DNA of 64,000 bases from Dyella_B jejuensis (GTDB taxonomy: Bacteria > Pseudomonadota > Gammaproteobacteria > Xanthomonadales > Rhodanobacteraceae), in contig NZ_JADIKJ010000001.1 of NCBI RefSeq assembly GCF_044904675.1, forward strand, positions 310,001 to 374,000. The letters run 5' to 3'. The translations under genes and the position numbers were made by a program. Below, piece after piece: positions 33,289 to 42,462 of this stretch (its first letter is position 1; the number at the start of each line of letters is the position of its first letter). The notes under the pieces are model-generated. The model made no database searches and had not been told where the DNA came from. It saw only the letters and a program-made list of their open reading frames with translations.

Positions 33289-33710
33289 GGGCGGCCGAAT
33301 TCGCACTCGATCCGCGCTTGCAGGCGGACACGCATCCGGTTACGTCGCTAGCACTGTGCGATGTGCTGTTGATGGATGATGCACGGTTTACTTGGTTGAT
33401 CCTGGTACCGCGTCGCGCCGGCCTGGTGGAAATACTCGATCTGCCCGATGAGGCGCAACTGGTCTTGTGGCAAGAAATCCGCCTGGTCGCTACCGTAATG
33501 CGCGATGTCGTGGCCTGCGACAAGCTCAATATCGGCGCGCTGGGCAATAGCGTGCGCCAATTGCATGTGCACGTGATCGCACGGGTAGAGGGCGATGCGG
33601 CTTGGCCCGGACCGGTATGGGGCCATGGCCGCGCGGAGCCCTATCAAGCATTGGAACGACGGGCACGTATCGCCCTGCTGCGCGATCGGTTGGCTGCCCT
33701 GGCCGGTTGA
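33285..33710 (+). CDS. HIT-domain protein
   Basis: A 141-residue histidine-triad superfamily protein. The triad QLHVHVIAR (HxHxI form) lies near residue 95, and the nucleotide-contact Asn is in LNIGALGN. These proteins hydrolyse or transfer nucleotidyl groups (AMP-lysine, Ap4A, ADP-sulphate types); the branch with FTWLILVPRRAGLVEILDL is common in proteobacteria and its substrate is not known. Its ATG overlaps the dienelactone hydrolase stop (ATGA), so the two are one translational unit. Confidence 0.9.
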   Translation: MRAAEFALDPRLQADTHPVTSLALCDVLLMDDARFTWLILVPRRAGLVEILDLPDEAQLVLWQEIRLVATVMRDVVACDKLNIGALGNSVRQLHVHVIARVEGDAAWPGPVWGHGRAEPYQALERRARIALLRDRLAALAG

Positions 33711-33750
33711 ACGTTGCGCCCTTCCTCCGCCTTGCGCAGGAATGGCAATT

Positions 33751-33789
33751 CGTAAAAAAACGCCCGCATGAGTGCGGGCGTTTTTTACG
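33751..33789. terminator. Bidirectional intrinsic terminator
   Basis: A long stem: CGTAAAAAAACGCCCGCA (33751-33768) pairs with TGCGGGCGTTTTTTACG (33773-33789), with a four-base loop. T-runs exist on both strands, so it serves the HIT gene and the convergent lipoprotein gene. Confidence 0.95.
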
Positions 33790-33801
33790 TTACGTGCCGG
33801 C

Positions 33802-34320
33802 TCAGTGGCCCGGACTACCCGAGCCACCGGCATCATCGCCACCGCCGTAGGAATGGCCGCTGGCATCCTTGTTGGTGTCGCTGCTCGGTGCCGCGGTGGG
33901 AGCGTGGTAGTCCTCCAATGCGCGGGCCTTGGTTTCGATTGGGTTGATGCGCGCGAGCTTGCCGCCATCGTCGTAGTACGCGACAAAACCGTAGTCCAGC
34001 TCCAGGCGCGCCATGTATTGCAGGTGCTGCTTGCGGATCTTGGAGTCGTCGCTGGGTACCAGCAGCACGGTCTTGGGCAACTTGCCGGTGTCCTTCAGAT
34101 AGGCGAAGTGGCTGCCGGCGTCGAGCGCGGAGAGCACGGCGCCATCGATCAGGAACTGGCCGCTCTTGTATGCCTGGACCGTCATGTCGAACTGGTTCTG
34201 GATCTGGGTGGATTTCACCGTGTCCTTGGCAGCGTTGCGATGGCAACCACCGAGCACCAGCAGGCTGCCGAGCAGAAGCACGGCGGCGCCGCGGGCCGGC
34301 AGCGTGGAAAAGCGGATCAT
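33802..34320 (-). CDS. Predicted lipoprotein, unknown function
   Basis: 172 residues from ATG 34318-34320 with AGGAGAT eight bases upstream. A lipoprotein signal with lipobox LGGC (LLLGSLLVLGGC) means it is lipid-anchored. The mature part reads VKSTQIQNQFDMTVQAYKSG and later LPKTVLLVPSDDSKIRKQHL, then an unstructured Gly/Ser/Asp-rich tail (YGGGDDAGGSGSPGH). No family recognised. It shares the minus strand with dcd but is 80 bp away and ends at its own terminator. Confidence 0.8.
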   Translation of the reverse strand: MIRFSTLPARGAAVLLLGSLLVLGGCHRNAAKDTVKSTQIQNQFDMTVQAYKSGQFLIDGAVLSALDAGSHFAYLKDTGKLPKTVLLVPSDDSKIRKQHLQYMARLELDYGFVAYYDDGGKLARINPIETKARALEDYHAPTAAPSSDTNKDASGHSYGGGDDAGGSGSPGH

Positions 34321-34402
34321 GTGGATCTCCTGCGAATATCGGTGGGGCCAGCGAAGTGTAGCGCCGCCCCGCAAGGGTGGATAAGGTGACTGAACACTGC
34401 GT

Positions 34403-34969
34403 TCAGGTCCGCGGCAAGGTCACGCCTTGCTGGCCCTGGTACTTGCCGCCGCGGTCCTTGTAGCTGGTTTCGCATTCCTCGTCGGATTCGAAAAACAGCA
34501 TCTGCGCGACGCCTTCGTTGGCATATATCTTGGCGGGAAGCGGCGTGGTGTTGGAGAACTCCAGCGTCACATGACCTTCCCATTCCGGCTCCAGCGGCGT
34601 CACGTTCACGATGATGCCGCAGCGCGCGTAGGTGCTCTTGCCCAGGCACACGGTAAGCACCTGGCGCGGGATGCGGAAATATTCCACGGTGCGCGCCAGC
34701 GCGAACGAATTGGGCGGAATGATGCACACGTCCGCCTGCACATCCACGAAGCTGGTCGGATCGAACGCCTTCGGATCGACAATGGTGGAATTGATGTTGG
34801 TGAAGATCTTGAACTCGCGCGCGCAACGCACGTCGTAGCCGTAGCTGGACGTGCCGTAAGAAATCAGCTTATTGCCATCGCGCAGCTTGACCTGCCCCGC
34901 CTCGAACGGTTCGATCATGCCGTGCTGTTCCGCCATGCGGCGGATCCATTTGTCGGATTTGATACTCAC
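34403..34969 (-). CDS. dcd: dCTP deaminase
   Basis: A 188-residue homotrimeric enzyme that deaminates dCTP to dUTP for dTMP synthesis. Conserved stretches: SIKSDKWIRRMAEQHGMIEPF at the N-terminus, ISYGTSSYGYDVRCAREF, the nucleotide-binding LGKSTYARCGIIVNVTPLEPEWEGHVTLEFSN with catalytic Glu, and NEGVAQMLFFESDE. The start is GTG 34967-34969 with GGAG seven bases upstream; a longer frame exists but is atypical. mrp is the upstream neighbour, 127 bp away. Confidence 0.96.
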   Translation of the reverse strand: MSIKSDKWIRRMAEQHGMIEPFEAGQVKLRDGNKLISYGTSSYGYDVRCAREFKIFTNINSTIVDPKAFDPTSFVDVQADVCIIPPNSFALARTVEYFRIPRQVLTVCLGKSTYARCGIIVNVTPLEPEWEGHVTLEFSNTTPLPAKIYANEGVAQMLFFESDEECETSYKDRGGKYQGQQGVTLPRT

Positions 34970-35096
34970 GCGGACTCCGGTGCTCACGCCGCGCCCGGCT
35001 GCCCGGGCGCAAAGCGGCAAAAATACATGGTCTGTGGGCCTCTGTGCCAGCGATGGGCGCCTTGTCCGAACTGCGCCCAGGGATGGACCACGGCGC

Positions 35097-36191
35097 TCAG
35101 GCCGGCGGCGCGCCCTGCACGATGACCTTGCCCAACCCCAGCGATTTATTGCGCGGCTGGCGTGCGAGCCGGCCGGCGGTATTGCGTGCGATTTGGCGAT
35201 AACGCGCCGCCAGGTCCGACTCCGGTATCGCCACCACCGTGGGCGTGCCGCCGTCGGCCTGCTCGCGGATGCGAATGTCCAACGGCAGCGAACCCAGGTA
35301 AGGCACTTGGTATTGCGCGGCCATGCGCTCGCCGCCGCCCGCGCCGAAGATATGCTCCTCGTGCCCGCACTGGCTGCACAGGTGCGTGGCCATGTTCTCG
35401 ACGATGCCGAGTACCGGCACCTCGACCTTCTCGAACATCTTCAGCGCCTTGCGCGCATCGAGCAGCGCAATGTCTTGCGGCGTGGTGACGATCACCGCAC
35501 CTGCCACGGGCACTTTCTGCGACAGCGTAAGCTGGATATCGCCGGTGCCCGGGGGCAGGTCGACGATCAGGTAATCGAGCATGTCCCAGCGCGTATCGCC
35601 GAGCAGTTGCATCATCGCCTGCGTGACCATCGGGCCACGCCAGATCATGGGCGTTTCCTCATCGACCAGGAAGCCGATCGACATGGCCTGCAGCCCATGC
35701 GCCGTCATGGGCGTGATGCTTTTGCCGTCCGGCGACTCCGGCTTGCCGTGGATGCCGAGCATGCGCGGCTGGCTGGGACCATAGATATCGGCGTCGAGGA
35801 TGCCGACCTTCGCGCCTTCGGCCGCCAGCGCCAGCGCCAAGTTCACCGACACGGTGGATTTGCCCACGCCGCCCTTGCCCGACGCCACCGCGATGATGTT
35901 CTTGACGTTGCCGAGCGGCGCCAGCATGCCCTGCACTTTGTGCGCATACACGCGACTGCTCAGGGATATGGCTGCCGCATCGATCGCCGGGTCGGCTTCC
36001 AGCGCCTGCCGGGCCTGCGCAATCAGCAAGTCGCTCGCGCCAGCGGCCGGATAACCCAGCTGGATATCCACCGACACCCTGTTTCCATCCACGCCGACCG
36101 CGCGAACGGCGTCGACCAGCGGCGCGCCGGTGTGGGGATCGATAAGGTCGCCGAGCAAACGGCGGACCAGGGCTTCATTCGCCTGCGTCAT
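35097..36191 (-). CDS. apbC: Mrp/ApbC-family iron-sulfur cluster carrier ATPase
   Basis: A 364-residue P-loop ATPase of the Mrp/NBP35 family that carries and transfers Fe-S clusters. An N-terminal MIP18/DUF59 domain (residues 1-85) precedes the deviant Walker A GKGGVGKST (about 102-110). The CxxC cluster site is CSQCGHEEHIFG near residue 270. The pair mrp-metG (divergent here, separated by the DUF2147 gene) is frequent in gammaproteobacteria. Confidence 0.95.
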   Translation of the reverse strand: MTQANEALVRRLLGDLIDPHTGAPLVDAVRAVGVDGNRVSVDIQLGYPAAGASDLLIAQARQALEADPAIDAAAISLSSRVYAHKVQGMLAPLGNVKNIIAVASGKGGVGKSTVSVNLALALAAEGAKVGILDADIYGPSQPRMLGIHGKPESPDGKSITPMTAHGLQAMSIGFLVDEETPMIWRGPMVTQAMMQLLGDTRWDMLDYLIVDLPPGTGDIQLTLSQKVPVAGAVIVTTPQDIALLDARKALKMFEKVEVPVLGIVENMATHLCSQCGHEEHIFGAGGGERMAAQYQVPYLGSLPLDIRIREQADGGTPTVVAIPESDLAARYRQIARNTAGRLARQPRNKSLGLGKVIVQGAPPA

Positions 36192-36371
36192 GAGAGGGAT
36201 CGATCGCTGAGAAGGTCGTCAATTATGCCAGTCCCGTCTGGCTGCCGGCTGCGATACGACCGACTTAGGCATCGATAGGTTCTGCTTGCCCGCTCATGGC
36301 GCAATGCAGCTTGACCATATGCGGCGCGGCTCGGCACGCTCTCCATACGCCAACGTAGGGAGTGCTTTACG

Positions 36372-36833
36372 ATGAAATACCTGCCGAAATCAGGCCTATC
36401 GTCATTCGCCATCGCCGCCTGCCTGCTGCTGGGACCGGCGGCAGCCTGGGCCGCCAGCGATACGCCAGTGGGAACCTGGAAACAGGTGGATGACAAGACC
36501 GGCAAGGTCAAGTCGATCATCCAGATCACCGACGAGGGCGGCCAGTTGCAAGGCAAAGTGCAGCAGATCCTGGTTTCCGATGACGGCCCGAACCCGGTTT
36601 GCAGGAAGTGCGACGGCGACAAGAAGGATCAGCCGATCCAGGGCATGACCATCCTGTGGGGCGTCAGCAAGGACGGCGATGTGTGGGATGGCGGCAAGAT
36701 CCTCGATCCGCAAAGCGGCACCGTCTACAAGGTCAAGCTGACCATGGCCGACGGCGGACAGAAGCTCGATGTGCACGGCTACGTCGGTTTCTCGCTGCTC
36801 GGCCGCAGCCAGATCTGGATTCGCCAGCAGTAA
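36372..36833 (+). CDS. DUF2147 domain-containing exported protein
   Basis: 153 residues: a signal peptide (SSFAIAACLLLGPAAAWA) and a DUF2147 domain. Family features are clear: PVGTWKQVDDKTGKVKSIIQI, the CRKCDGDKKDQP Cys pair, GMTILWGV, and the C-terminal LDVHGYVGFSLLGRSQIWIRQ. Probably a periplasmic beta-barrel of lipocalin type; function unknown. Start ATG 36372 with AGGGAG upstream. Divergent from mrp; the 271 bp between it and metG contain no gene I can see. Confidence 0.88.
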   Translation: MKYLPKSGLSSFAIAACLLLGPAAAWAASDTPVGTWKQVDDKTGKVKSIIQITDEGGQLQGKVQQILVSDDGPNPVCRKCDGDKKDQPIQGMTILWGVSKDGDVWDGGKILDPQSGTVYKVKLTMADGGQKLDVHGYVGFSLLGRSQIWIRQQ

Positions 36834-37104
36834 CGCATGACGCGCCTGGACTTCCCGGCAGCCACGAGCCGGCCCCCGCGCATCCAGGCGCGCACCTCAC
36901 GAGCGATTTCGTAGCGACATCGGCGACCGGCAAGCCTCCCGCCGGTACGCGCACGATTTCCGTGTCGCTGCAATTCACCGATATCGGCGCTTCCTGCAAC
37001 ATCGGCTACGCCGACCATCCCTGCTTGCCTGGAGCGCCAATCACCGGAAGGCTCATGGCGGCTCGTGCCATAATGCGCAGCTCTCCAGCCCCAGCGCCGA
37101 AGCC

Positions 37105-39204
37105 ATGTCCCGACGCCTCCTCGTCACCCATGCCCTGCCTTATGCCAATGGCCCGTTGCACCTGGGTCACATGCTGGGCTACATGCAGACCGACATCTGG
37201 GTCCGTGCGCAGCGGATGATGGGCAACGAGGTGTATTTCGTGGCGGCGGACGACGCGCACGGCACTCCCATCATGCTGGCCGCGGAAAAGGCCGGCGTTT
37301 CGCCCGAAGACTTCATCCGCGGGATCCGTGCCAGCCACGAAGCGGACTTCGCCGATTTCCATTTCAGCTACGACAACTACTACACCACGCACTCGCAGGA
37401 AAACCGCGAACTGGCCTCGCTGATCTACACGCGGCTGCGCGATGGCGGCTACATCGCCAAGCGCAGCATCCAGCAGTTGTTCGATCCGGACAAGCAGATG
37501 TTCCTGCCGGACCGCTACATCAAGGGCACCTGCCCCAAGTGCGGCACGCCGGATCAATATGGCGACAACTGCGAAAACTGCGGCGCCACCTACGCGCCCA
37601 CCGACCTGGTCCATCCGTATTCGGTGGTCTCGGGCGCCACGCCGGTGTTGCGCGATTCCGAGCATTACTTTTTTGAGTTGGGCAAGTTCGACGTACTGCT
37701 GCGCGAGTGGTTCGGCGGCAAGCTGACCGACGGCGCGCCGGTTGCCAATCCGGGCGTGGTCGCCAAGCTCAAGGAATGGCTGGATGGCGGACTGAAGGAT
37801 TGGGACATTTCCCGCGATGCCCCCTACTTCGGCTTTCCTATTCCGGACGCACCGGGCAAGTTCTTCTATGTATGGCTGGACGCACCGGTGGGTTACCTGG
37901 CCAGCTTCAAGAACCTGTGCGACAAAAGCGGATTGAAGTTCGACGAGTTCCTCGCGCCGGACAGCCGCACAGAAATGCACCATTTCATCGGCAAGGACAT
38001 CATCAACTTCCACGGCCTGTTCTGGCCGGCGATGCTGCATGGCGCGGCGTTGCGCACGCCCACCGCACTGCACGTCAACGGCTACCTCACCGTGAACGGC
38101 GCAAAGATGTCCAAATCGCGCGGCACGTTCATCCAGGCGCGCACCTACCTGGATGCCGGACTGCATCCGGAATGCCTGCGCTACTACTTCGCCACCATGC
38201 TCAGCGATGCGCCGGTCGACGTGGACCTGGACCTGAAGGCATTCGAGGAGCGCGTCAATTCGCACCTGATCGGCAAGTGGGTGAATATCGCCAGCCGTAC
38301 CGCCGGCTTCGTACACAAGTATTTCGATGGCCGCCTGGCGCCGCGTTTCTCGGCCGAACAGGATGAATTGTGGGGCGTGCTGCTCTCGCACTACCAGGGC
38401 GTACCCGCACTTTACGAAAGCGGCGAATTCGCCGAGGCCATGCGTCGCTTCGTGCTGATGGCCGACCTCGTCAATGCGCACATTGCCGCCAAGGCGCCGT
38501 GGGCGATGGCCAAGCATGAAGCGCAGCGCGACGAACTGCACCAGATCTGTTCCTTCTCGCTGGCCGCCTTCCGCTTGCTCGGCGGCCTGCTCAAGCCGGT
38601 GCTGCCGGCCACCGTCGCGGCGGCCGAGCAATTCATGGCCGCACCGATCGCCGACTTCGACGCCGCCTGCACCACGCTGCATAACCACGCGATCCAGGCT
38701 TTCGAGCCGCTGCTTGCGCGCATCGACCCCAAACGTATCGAAGCGATGGTCGAAGCCTCGAAAGAATCGCTGGGCTCCGCGCCGGAACCGGAAAGCACCC
38801 CCAAGAAACCCATCAAGAAAGACAGCAAAGCCATGACCGACACCGCAGCCCCTGCCACCACGCAAGAAGCCGCCATCATCAGCATCGACGATTTCGCCAA
38901 ACTCGACCTGCGCGTCGGCAAGGTGCTCACCTGCCAATTCGTGGAAGGCTCGGACAAGCTGCTGCGCTTCGAACTGGACGCCGGTCCGCTGGGCAAGCGG
39001 CAGATCTTCTCCGGCATCCGCGCGGCCTACGGCGAGCCGGAACAGCTGATCGGCCGCAATGTGGTCTTCATTGCCAATCTCGCACCGCGCAAGATGCGCT
39101 TCGGCCTGTCCGAAGGCATGATCCTTTCCGCAGGTGATGGCGGCAGCGATTTGTTCCTGCTCGACGCGGGCCAGGGCGCGAAGCCGGGCGCGACGGTACG
39201 CTGA
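37105..39204 (+). CDS. metG: Methionine--tRNA ligase
   Basis: A 699-residue class I synthetase with HLGH at residues 19-22 and KMSKS at about 334-338. The zinc knuckle is of the two-pair type, CPKCGTPDQYGDNCENCG, at about 145-165. The anticodon-binding helical domain is followed by a linker rich in Lys/Pro and a C-terminal EMAP-type tRNA-binding domain (about 597-699, DLRVGKVLTCQFVEGSDKL), which makes the enzyme a dimer as in E. coli. It opens a run of plus-strand genes: metG, the RnfB-like gene and nth. Confidence 0.97.
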   Translation: MSRRLLVTHALPYANGPLHLGHMLGYMQTDIWVRAQRMMGNEVYFVAADDAHGTPIMLAAEKAGVSPEDFIRGIRASHEADFADFHFSYDNYYTTHSQENRELASLIYTRLRDGGYIAKRSIQQLFDPDKQMFLPDRYIKGTCPKCGTPDQYGDNCENCGATYAPTDLVHPYSVVSGATPVLRDSEHYFFELGKFDVLLREWFGGKLTDGAPVANPGVVAKLKEWLDGGLKDWDISRDAPYFGFPIPDAPGKFFYVWLDAPVGYLASFKNLCDKSGLKFDEFLAPDSRTEMHHFIGKDIINFHGLFWPAMLHGAALRTPTALHVNGYLTVNGAKMSKSRGTFIQARTYLDAGLHPECLRYYFATMLSDAPVDVDLDLKAFEERVNSHLIGKWVNIASRTAGFVHKYFDGRLAPRFSAEQDELWGVLLSHYQGVPALYESGEFAEAMRRFVLMADLVNAHIAAKAPWAMAKHEAQRDELHQICSFSLAAFRLLGGLLKPVLPATVAAAEQFMAAPIADFDAACTTLHNHAIQAFEPLLARIDPKRIEAMVEASKESLGSAPEPESTPKKPIKKDSKAMTDTAAPATTQEAAIISIDDFAKLDLRVGKVLTCQFVEGSDKLLRFELDAGPLGKRQIFSGIRAAYGEPEQLIGRNVVFIANLAPRKMRFGLSEGMILSAGDGGSDLFLLDAGQGAKPGATVR

Positions 39205-39245
39205 TCCGAACTTTCCGGCCTTCTGGGGAGAGCGCAAATACGGTC

Positions 39246-39851
39246 ATGACCCCCTCTTTGACCGATCGCATCGATGCCCTGCTGCCGCAAACGCAATGCG
39301 AACAATGCGGCTATCACGGTTGCCGCCCCTATGCGGAGGCGATCGCCGATGGCACGGCGGATATCAATCAATGCCCGCCGGGCGGCCAGCTCGGTATCGT
39401 CCGGCTGGCCGCCCTGCTCGGCCGCACGCCGATACCGCTGAATCCGGATAACGGCACCGAAAAGCCGCGTACCCTGGCACGCATCGTCGAAGCCGATTGC
39501 ATCGGCTGCACCAAGTGCATCCAGGCCTGCCCGGTGGATGCCATCGTGGGCGCCAACAAACTGATGCATGCGGTGATCGCCGACGATTGCACCGGTTGCG
39601 AACGCTGCGTGCCAGCATGTCCGGTCGATTGCATCGTGCTCGAGCCCATGCCGCTGGCGCAGGCCGACGATCCGGCCCACGCCGACGCCGCCCGCGCCCA
39701 TTTCCAGCGCCGCGAAGCGCGCCTGGCCGCGCAGCATGCGCAACGCGAGGCAGAACTCGCGTCGCGCAAGGCACAAGTCACCAGTGCTGGCCAGAACGTA
39801 CTCGATGTGCTTGCCCGCGCCAGGGCCAGGAAACAGGAACCCAAGGCATGA
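39246..39851 (+). CDS. RnfB/RsxB-like ferredoxin, stand-alone
   Basis: 201 residues. The N-terminal 4Fe-4S motif QTQCEQCGYHGCRPYAEA...CPPGG is as in RnfB, followed by two classical ferredoxin clusters, CIGCTKCIQACPVDAI and CTGCERCVPACPVDCI. A charged C-terminal helix of about 65 residues ends the protein. The N-terminal membrane anchor of true RnfB is absent and no other rnf/rsx gene is nearby, so it is a soluble electron carrier rather than a complex subunit. It overlaps nth by four bases (ATGA). nth encodes a 4Fe-4S enzyme, and rnfB-nth is a conserved pair in gammaproteobacteria. Confidence 0.9.
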   Translation: MTPSLTDRIDALLPQTQCEQCGYHGCRPYAEAIADGTADINQCPPGGQLGIVRLAALLGRTPIPLNPDNGTEKPRTLARIVEADCIGCTKCIQACPVDAIVGANKLMHAVIADDCTGCERCVPACPVDCIVLEPMPLAQADDPAHADAARAHFQRREARLAAQHAQREAELASRKAQVTSAGQNVLDVLARARARKQEPKA

Positions 39852-40486
39852 AGAAAGCGGACGTCATCGAACTGTTCACCCGCTTGCGCGAACTCAACCC
39901 GCATCCGACCACCGAACTTGTCTACACCACGCCCTTTGAGTTGCTGGTTGCGGTAGTGCTCTCCGCGCAAGCGACCGATGTGGGCGTGAACAAAGCCACG
40001 CGCAAGCTTTACCCGGTTGCGAACACGCCACAGGCGATCCTCGACCTGGGCGAGGAACAGCTCAAGCGCTACATCAGCACGATCGGGCTGTTCAATGCCA
40101 AGGCCAAAAACGTTATCGCGCTCTGCCGCATCTTGGTCGAGCAATACAGCGGCGAGGTCCCCGACACCCGCGAAGCATTGGAGGCATTGCCCGGTGTCGG
40201 ACGCAAGACCGCCAACGTGGTGCTCAACACCGCGTTCGGCCATCCCACCATGGCGGTCGACACACATATCTTTCGCGTCGCCAATCGCACGGGCCTGGCG
40301 CCCGGCAAGGACGTGCGCGCGGTGGAAGACAAGCTGGAAAAAGTGGTGCCGGCGGAATTCAAGCAGGATGCGCACCATTGGCTGATCCTGCACGGGCGTT
40401 ACGTGTGCAAGGCGCGCAAACCCGACTGTCCGAACTGCGCGATTCGCGACTTGTGCCGTTATCGCGACAAGACCCCAGCGCAATAA
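39848..40486 (+). CDS. nth: Endonuclease III
   Basis: A 212-residue DNA glycosylase/AP lyase that removes oxidised pyrimidines in base excision repair. The helix-hairpin-helix LPGVGRKTANVVLNTAFG holds the catalytic Lys, AVDTHIFRVANR the catalytic Asp, and the C-terminal 4Fe-4S cluster is bound by CKARKPDCPNCAIRDLC. Start ATG 39848 with AAGG upstream, overlapping the RnfB-like stop. The gene ends at a bidirectional terminator. Confidence 0.97.
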   Translation: MKKADVIELFTRLRELNPHPTTELVYTTPFELLVAVVLSAQATDVGVNKATRKLYPVANTPQAILDLGEEQLKRYISTIGLFNAKAKNVIALCRILVEQYSGEVPDTREALEALPGVGRKTANVVLNTAFGHPTMAVDTHIFRVANRTGLAPGKDVRAVEDKLEKVVPAEFKQDAHHWLILHGRYVCKARKPDCPNCAIRDLCRYRDKTPAQ

Positions 40487-40505
40487 GCTGCACATCCAAA
40501 AAAGC

Positions 40506-40533
40506 AAACGGCGGGCATATGCCCGCCGTTTTT
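40506..40533. terminator. Bidirectional intrinsic terminator between nth and the porin gene
   Basis: AAACGGCGGGC (40506-40516) pairs with GCCCGCCGTTT (40521-40531), loop ATAT. The plus strand continues TTT; the minus strand has an A/T-rich run ending GCTTTTTT, so it serves both converging genes. Confidence 0.92.
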
Positions 40534-40583
40534 CCGTCCTTAGGCCGAACTCCCTTCCGATAACCGATCCAGTTATCCGCCGC

Positions 40584-42275
40584 TTAGAACGGGTAGTAAC
40601 GGAAGCTGGTGAAGAACATGTTGTCCGACGCGGTCGGCGCATTGCCGTGGATGTCGGTGAACAGCTGGCGCGAAGCGTGCGAGAACTGCGTACCGAACTG
40701 CACGCGACCGAACTTGCCCTGGTAGAACTTCCACCAGAAGCCGATCGTCTGTTCCGTGACACTGCGGGTCTGGCCGGTGCAATCGCTGGGCGCGCCGTAG
40801 ACCAGGCAGTCGCTGTTGTTGTAGCCCAGTACAGCGGCGCCATAACCGAGCGGCAAACCGTTTACGCCGGAGGTCAGGTAGCTGTCCTGCTGCTCGCGGC
40901 CGCCGGCGGCGTACAGATCGAAGGCATCCGTGGCGTGCCAGGTCAGCGTGCCAAGCGCCATGTTTTCCTTCAGCGGATGCGGCGCGCCGCTCGTCGTGTA
41001 GGTAATGTCGCTGAGCCCGGCCGTGCCGTAGCGGCCAATGCCCTTGCCGCTCATGCCCGAAAGCTGGAAGTCCAGCACCTTCGGAACCAGCGGCAGTACC
41101 ATGCCGATACCAAAACCACCGCCATGCGCGGTCTGATTGCTGGTGCCTGCGGGACCGCCGTTGGCGGTGGTCGGCGTAACGCGAGTGGTGAACTGGCGCG
41201 AAATACCGAACAGTTCGTAGTGCCCCCAACCCGGATCAGCCGCGAACTTCACGATGACATCCGGAATCTGGTTGAGCGACACCGTATTGAGGGTGTCGTA
41301 GAGCGAGCCGGCCTGGACTGTTGCCGTGGTCGTCGCATAGCCCTTGGTACCCGTACCGGCGAGCGAACCGACACCCGCGGTCTGCGGATTTTCCACCGAC
41401 ACGCCCAACCACCACATCTTGTCCCAGTCTTTCACGATGCGCAGCTGCGCCTGGCGCGCCCAGGTAAAGCCCACCGCGTACTGTGCGTCGATAGTGGGGG
41501 GCAACACTTCCTTGGTCGGGGTGATACCTACGCTGTCGAGCGTCAGCAGCGACCACGCCTGGCCGGCCAGCAAGTGCAGACCGTAGGCGTTCCAATCGAT
41601 ATTGGTCCACAACTGGCGAATACGCATGTTGAACGAGTTGCTCTCGTTCATGTTCGCCGTCTGGGCGCCGCCGAGGAAGTCTGTCTCGTAGTAGCCCGTC
41701 ACATGCGTAGAGTCGTTGATGTCGCCTTCCGCCTTGACCGACAGGCGGCTCTGGCGCGCGCTGTACAAGAACTGATCATTCTTGGCGTTGGTGACCGGAT
41801 AGCTCGTGGTTGCGCCGCTGCCGGTGTTGATCGGCGCGGTGCTCGTGCCGCCCTGGAACGGGATGGCAGTGAACTTGGTGGCTACGTCATCGGCGGTATC
41901 GCGCGAGCGGTACGCCGTTTCAGCCGCCAGGAAACCGCCGAAGGTCCACTTCACGCCACCGCTGCCGCCCAGCGTGTCGCCGAGCTTGGCCGAAGCCTGC
42001 TGCTCGGCCTGCTGCACCTGTACTTGCGTGGCTTGCACCTGCGCCTGGGTGGCCTGCACGCTCTGCGCCGTTTGCTGCTGCGCCTGCGTTTGCGCGGCGG
42101 ACTGCGACTGCAAGTCCTGAACCTTCTGCTCCAGTGCTGCGATCTCGGCCTGCATCTGGGCCAGCTCGGCCGCGCTGACGGTCACTTTCTTGTTGGACGT
42201 CTGTGCCGACACAGCCGTAACGCTGGTCAAGCCCAAACCGGCAGCGATCGCCACCGTGAGCATCTTGGAACGCAT
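40584..42275 (-). CDS. DcaP-like trimeric outer-membrane porin
   Basis: 563 residues. Signal peptide (SKMLTVAIAAGLGLTSVTAVSA), then a periplasmic coiled coil of about 80 residues very rich in Gln and Ala (SAAELAQMQAEIAALEQKV and onward), then an antiparallel beta-barrel ending in an aromatic residue (FRYYPF), the outer-membrane insertion signal. An N-terminal coiled coil before the barrel is the DcaP arrangement, where it knits the trimer. Substrates of DcaP-type channels include dicarboxylates and sulbactam. A possible weak Pho box upstream and the pst operon nearby allow phosphate or phosphate-ester uptake; this is inference. Confidence 0.85.
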   Translation of the reverse strand: MRSKMLTVAIAAGLGLTSVTAVSAQTSNKKVTVSAAELAQMQAEIAALEQKVQDLQSQSAAQTQAQQQTAQSVQATQAQVQATQVQVQQAEQQASAKLGDTLGGSGGVKWTFGGFLAAETAYRSRDTADDVATKFTAIPFQGGTSTAPINTGSGATTSYPVTNAKNDQFLYSARQSRLSVKAEGDINDSTHVTGYYETDFLGGAQTANMNESNSFNMRIRQLWTNIDWNAYGLHLLAGQAWSLLTLDSVGITPTKEVLPPTIDAQYAVGFTWARQAQLRIVKDWDKMWWLGVSVENPQTAGVGSLAGTGTKGYATTTATVQAGSLYDTLNTVSLNQIPDVIVKFAADPGWGHYELFGISRQFTTRVTPTTANGGPAGTSNQTAHGGGFGIGMVLPLVPKVLDFQLSGMSGKGIGRYGTAGLSDITYTTSGAPHPLKENMALGTLTWHATDAFDLYAAGGREQQDSYLTSGVNGLPLGYGAAVLGYNNSDCLVYGAPSDCTGQTRSVTEQTIGFWWKFYQGKFGRVQFGTQFSHASRQLFTDIHGNAPTASDNMFFTSFRYYPF

Positions 42276-42382
42276 GTAGTTGTCTCCGCTATATCAATGG
42301 AACCGCGGTCGGCACTCTAGATATTTCCCCTGGAGCGGCGTTGCGGGTTGGGCGCATGATCGAGCGGGAGCTTTACCGTTAG

Positions 42383-42400
42383 ATGGATGTTATGTGACAG
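42383..42400 (-). promoter_or_regulatory. Weak candidate Pho box upstream of the porin
   Basis: On the minus strand CTGTCAC-ATAA-CATCCAT against the CTGTCAT-N4-CTGTCAT design: six of seven matches in the first half, four of seven in the second. It lies 108-125 bp upstream of the porin start. Confidence 0.3.
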
Positions 42401-42462
42401 AACCAAGACAAAAACATACGTTCGGTCATCTGGCGCAATGAAGCGACTGATATGCTTGCCGG

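Noticed and set aside
36834..37104. Possible gene between the DUF2147 gene and metG
   Set aside because: Only short overlapping frames without family features or ribosome binding sites.
37006..39237. 743-codon minus-strand open frame opposite metG
   Set aside because: Antisense shadow of metG; Arg/Gln/His-rich composition without any motif.
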